Shown piece after piece: positions 3,017 through 5,143 of a stretch of DNA of 5,143 bases. The notes beneath the pieces were generated by a model. It had not been told where the DNA came from. It saw only the letters and a program-made list of their open reading frames with translations, and ran no database searches. Both the position numbers and the translations under genes were made by a program. Within the stretch, counting starts at the first letter, position 1. Each line of letters begins with the position of its first letter. Origin of the DNA: Pseudomonadota bacterium (GTDB lineage: Bacteria > Pseudomonadota > Alphaproteobacteria > Rhizobiales > Rhizobiaceae); contig JAEZXX010000105.1 of the NCBI GenBank assembly GCA_023419535.1, positions 1-5,143 on the forward strand, in the 5' to 3' direction.

Positions 3017-5143
3017 AGAGCGAGCGCGCGACGTGCTCGACGCGGAAGTTCTCGATGATGTCGCCCTGGCGGATGTCCTCGTAGTTCTGGAAGGCCATGC
3101 CGCACTCCTGGCCGCCCGGCACCTCCTGGACCTCGTCCTTGAAGCGCTTGAGCGTCTTGAGCGTACCCTCGTGGATGACCACGCCGTCGCGGATGAGGCG
3201 CACGCCCGCACCGCGCTCGACCTTGCCTTCCGTGACACGGCAACCGGCGACCTTGCCGATCTTGGTGATGTGGAAGACCTCGAGGATCTCGGCGTTGCCG
3301 AGGAAGGTCTCGCGACGCTCCGGCGAGAGGAGGCCCGACATCGCCTGCTTCACGTCGTCCACGAGATCGTAGATGACGTTGTAGTAGCGGATCTCGATGC
3401 CGGCCTGATCGGCGGCCTGACGGGCCTGCGCATTGGCACGCACGTTGAAGCCGATGATCGCCGCGTTCGAGGTCTGGGCGAGCTGGATGTCGGATTCGGT
3501 GATGGCACCGGCGCCCGAATGGACGATGCGCGCCTGAACCTCGTCCGTGCCCAGCTTCTCCAGCGAGGCCGCGATCGCCTCGACCGAGCCCTGCACGTCG
3601 CCCTTGATGACGAGCGGGAAGGTCTTCAGCCCCGAGGCCGACAGCTGCGTCATCATCTGTTCGAGTGAGCCGCGCTGCGTGGCGGACTTCGCCACCGCCT
3701 TCTCGCGCGCCAGACGCTGACGGTAGTCGGCGATCTCGCGGGCCTGCGCCTCGTCCTTGACCACCGCGAAACGGTCGCCCGCTCCCGGCGTGCCCTGCAT
3801 GCCGAGCACCTCGACCGGCATGGACGGGCCGGCGGCCTTCAGCTGCTTGCCCTGGTCGTCGACGAGCGCGCGCACGCGGCCCCACTGGTCGCCGGCCACG
3901 ACGATGTCGCCGGTCCGCAGCGTGCCGGCCTGGACGAGCACGCTCGCCACCGGACCGCGGCCCTTGTCGAGCTTGGCCTCGATCACGACGCCCTCGGCCG
4001 TGCGGTCGGGATCGGCCTTGAGCTCCTGGACCTCGGCCTGGAGGATGATCGCCTCGAGCAGCTTGTCGAGATTGGTGCCGGCCTTGGCCGAGACCTCGAC
4101 GTCGAGAACCTCGCCGCCCATCGATTCGACGAACACCTCGTGCTGCAGCAGCCCGGTTCGGACCTTCTGCGGGTCGGCGCCCGGCTTGTCGATCTTGTTG
4201 ATCGCCACGATGATCGGGACACCCGCCGCCTTGGCGTGTTTGATCGACTCCACCGTCTGCGGCATCACCGAATCGTCGGCCGCCACCACGAGGATGGCGA
4301 TGTCGGTGGCCTGCGCGCCGCGGGCGCGCATCGCCGTGAAGGCCGCATGGCCCGGCGTGTCGATGAAGGTGATCGGCTGCCCGTCGTGCTCGATCTGGTA
4401 GGCGCCGATGTGCTGCGTGATGCCGCCGGCCTCGCCCGAGACGACGTTGGTCTTGCGCAGCGCGTCGAGCAGAGAGGTCTTGCCGTGGTCGACATGGCCC
4501 ATGATGGTCACGACCGGCGGACGGGCGACCATCTTCTCCGGATCGTCGGCGACATCGAAGATGCCGGTCTCGACGTCGGAGGCCGCGACGCGGCGGACGG
4601 TGTGCCCGAACTCGGCCGCGATCAGCTCGGCCAGATCGGCCTCGATCACGTCGCCCGGCTTCATCATCTGTCCCTGCGCCATGAGGAACTTGATGACGTC
4701 GACGGCTCGCTCCGACATGCGGTTGGCGAGTTCCTGGATGGTGATGGTCTCTGGCAGAATCACTTCGCGGGCAATCTTCTCGCGGGGCTGGCTCGACTGC
4801 GAGCGGCGGAACTTCTCCTGCCGCCGGCGCATCGAGGACAGCGAACGGCCACGGGCGTCGTCGTCCGACATCGCGCGGTCGAGGTTGACGCGGCCGGCGC
4901 GGCGATCGGCCTCGCCGCGGCCACGGGTGGGCTTGGCCGCATCGGCGGCCGTGCGCGGCGCACCGGGACGGCGACGGGCGTCGTCCTCCTCGGCACGCGT
5001 CTTGCCGCGACCGTCGATCGTGCGGCCGGCCGGGCGCAGGCCGAGATCGTCGGCCGGCGGCGGCGGTCCGGGAATGACGTTGGCGGCCGTGCCCGCGCCC
5101 CGGGCCCGGGGCATGGCCAGCGCGCCGCCCACCGCCTCCACCA
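3015..5143 (-). CDS. infB: Translation initiation factor IF2, 5' end missing (cut by window edge)
   Basis: IF2 is a cytoplasmic GTPase that places initiator fMet-tRNA on the 30S subunit and promotes 50S joining. Residue 1 here is the codon at 5139-5141, an internal GTG; the frame stays open to the window edge, so the true start lies outside and 709 codons are a minimum (E. coli IF2 has 890). Domains seen: an Arg/Gly/Asp-rich low-complexity linker to about residue 120; an IF2_N-like helical domain about 126-185 (VILPETITIQELANRM); the G domain with G1 GHVDHGKT at 215-222, G2 GGIT at 239-242, G3 DTPGH at 261-265, G4 NKID at 315-318 and G5 SAK at 351-353; a beta-barrel domain about 382-470; domain III with FPLVIKGDVQGSVEAI near 508-523; and the C-terminal fMet-tRNA-binding barrel about 615-708. 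Two cysteines, C634 and C680, lie 46 residues apart, as in the family's C2 domain. All GTPase motifs are intact. It ends with TGA, 126 bp before rbfA, as the first visible gene of the cluster. Confidence 0.98.
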   Translation of the reverse strand, partial: VEAVGGALAMPRARGAGTAANVIPGPPPPADDLGLRPAGRTIDGRGKTRAEEDDARRRPGAPRTAADAAKPTRGRGEADRRAGRVNLDRAMSDDDARGRSLSSMRRRQEKFRRSQSSQPREKIAREVILPETITIQELANRMSERAVDVIKFLMAQGQMMKPGDVIEADLAELIAAEFGHTVRRVAASDVETGIFDVADDPEKMVARPPVVTIMGHVDHGKTSLLDALRKTNVVSGEAGGITQHIGAYQIEHDGQPITFIDTPGHAAFTAMRARGAQATDIAILVVAADDSVMPQTVESIKHAKAAGVPIIVAINKIDKPGADPQKVRTGLLQHEVFVESMGGEVLDVEVSAKAGTNLDKLLEAIILQAEVQELKADPDRTAEGVVIEAKLDKGRGPVASVLVQAGTLRTGDIVVAGDQWGRVRALVDDQGKQLKAAGPSMPVEVLGMQGTPGAGDRFAVVKDEAQAREIADYRQRLAREKAVAKSATQRGSLEQMMTQLSASGLKTFPLVIKGDVQGSVEAIAASLEKLGTDEVQARIVHSGAGAITESDIQLAQTSNAAIIGFNVRANAQARQAADQAGIEIRYYNVIYDLVDDVKQAMSGLLSPERRETFLGNAEILEVFHITKIGKVAGCRVTEGKVERGAGVRLIRDGVVIHEGTLKTLKRFKDEVQEVPGGQECGMAFQNYEDIRQGDIIENFRVEHVARSL
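5097..5112. repeat. 16-bp perfect GC palindrome inside infB
   Basis: GCCCCGGGCCCGGGGC reads the same on both strands and encodes part of the Pro/Arg/Ala-rich N-terminal linker of IF2. Low-complexity GC coding most simply explains it. Confidence 0.6.

Noticed and set aside
2518..3885. Long minus-strand open frame (455 codons) in another frame over infB and rbfA
   Set aside because: It overlaps two clearly recognised genes out of frame and its translation is low-complexity Arg/Gly/Ala sequence; it also crosses the intergenic hairpin.
5139..5141. GTG as the start of infB
   Set aside because: The frame continues to the window edge and IF2 proteins of this group have a longer N-terminal region, so this is almost certainly an internal valine codon.

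Overview
The window is a stretch of a high-GC (about two thirds G+C by eye) alphaproteobacterial chromosome. Every supportable gene lies on the minus strand, so transcription runs from high to low coordinates. Protein signatures (IF2, RbfA, TruB with a short basic N-terminus, 89-residue S15) and the order infB-rbfA-truB-rpsO fit Hyphomicrobiales (Rhizobiales) or a close relative. The genus cannot be fixed from sequence reading alone.

Layout in transcription order: infB (translation initiation factor IF2, 5' end cut by the window edge, stop at 3015); a 126-bp gap with a strong 33-nt hairpin; rbfA (ribosome-binding factor A, 2475-2888); truB (tRNA Psi55 synthase, 1483-2475), whose start codon shares one base with the rbfA stop; a 76-bp gap; a gene for an exported DUF4394-type beta-propeller-like protein (621-1406); a textbook intrinsic terminator (567-593); a 257-bp intergenic region containing the rpsO leader; rpsO (ribosomal protein S15, 94-363); and a terminator-like hairpin at 51-87. 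The next gene is expected to be pnp, but it lies outside the window and this is inference.

The genes form the classic translation cluster. IF2 brings fMet-tRNA to the 30S subunit, RbfA matures the 30S subunit, TruB modifies tRNA, and S15 nucleates the 30S platform. The unusual element is the secreted-protein gene between truB and rpsO. It has a strong Shine-Dalgarno sequence and a strong terminator but no promoter I can recognise, so it may be the last gene of the infB operon, leaving rpsO on its own promoter.

The most interesting non-coding signal is the rpsO leader. A 10-bp hairpin followed by four U's is mutually exclusive with a second hairpin, because an 8-nt direct repeat can pair with the same complementary arm. 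Further downstream, leader segments are complementary to the Shine-Dalgarno and start codon. This looks like a candidate S15-responsive or attenuation switch. No gene is supported on the plus strand, and no RNA gene, CRISPR array, insertion sequence or mobile element was seen.
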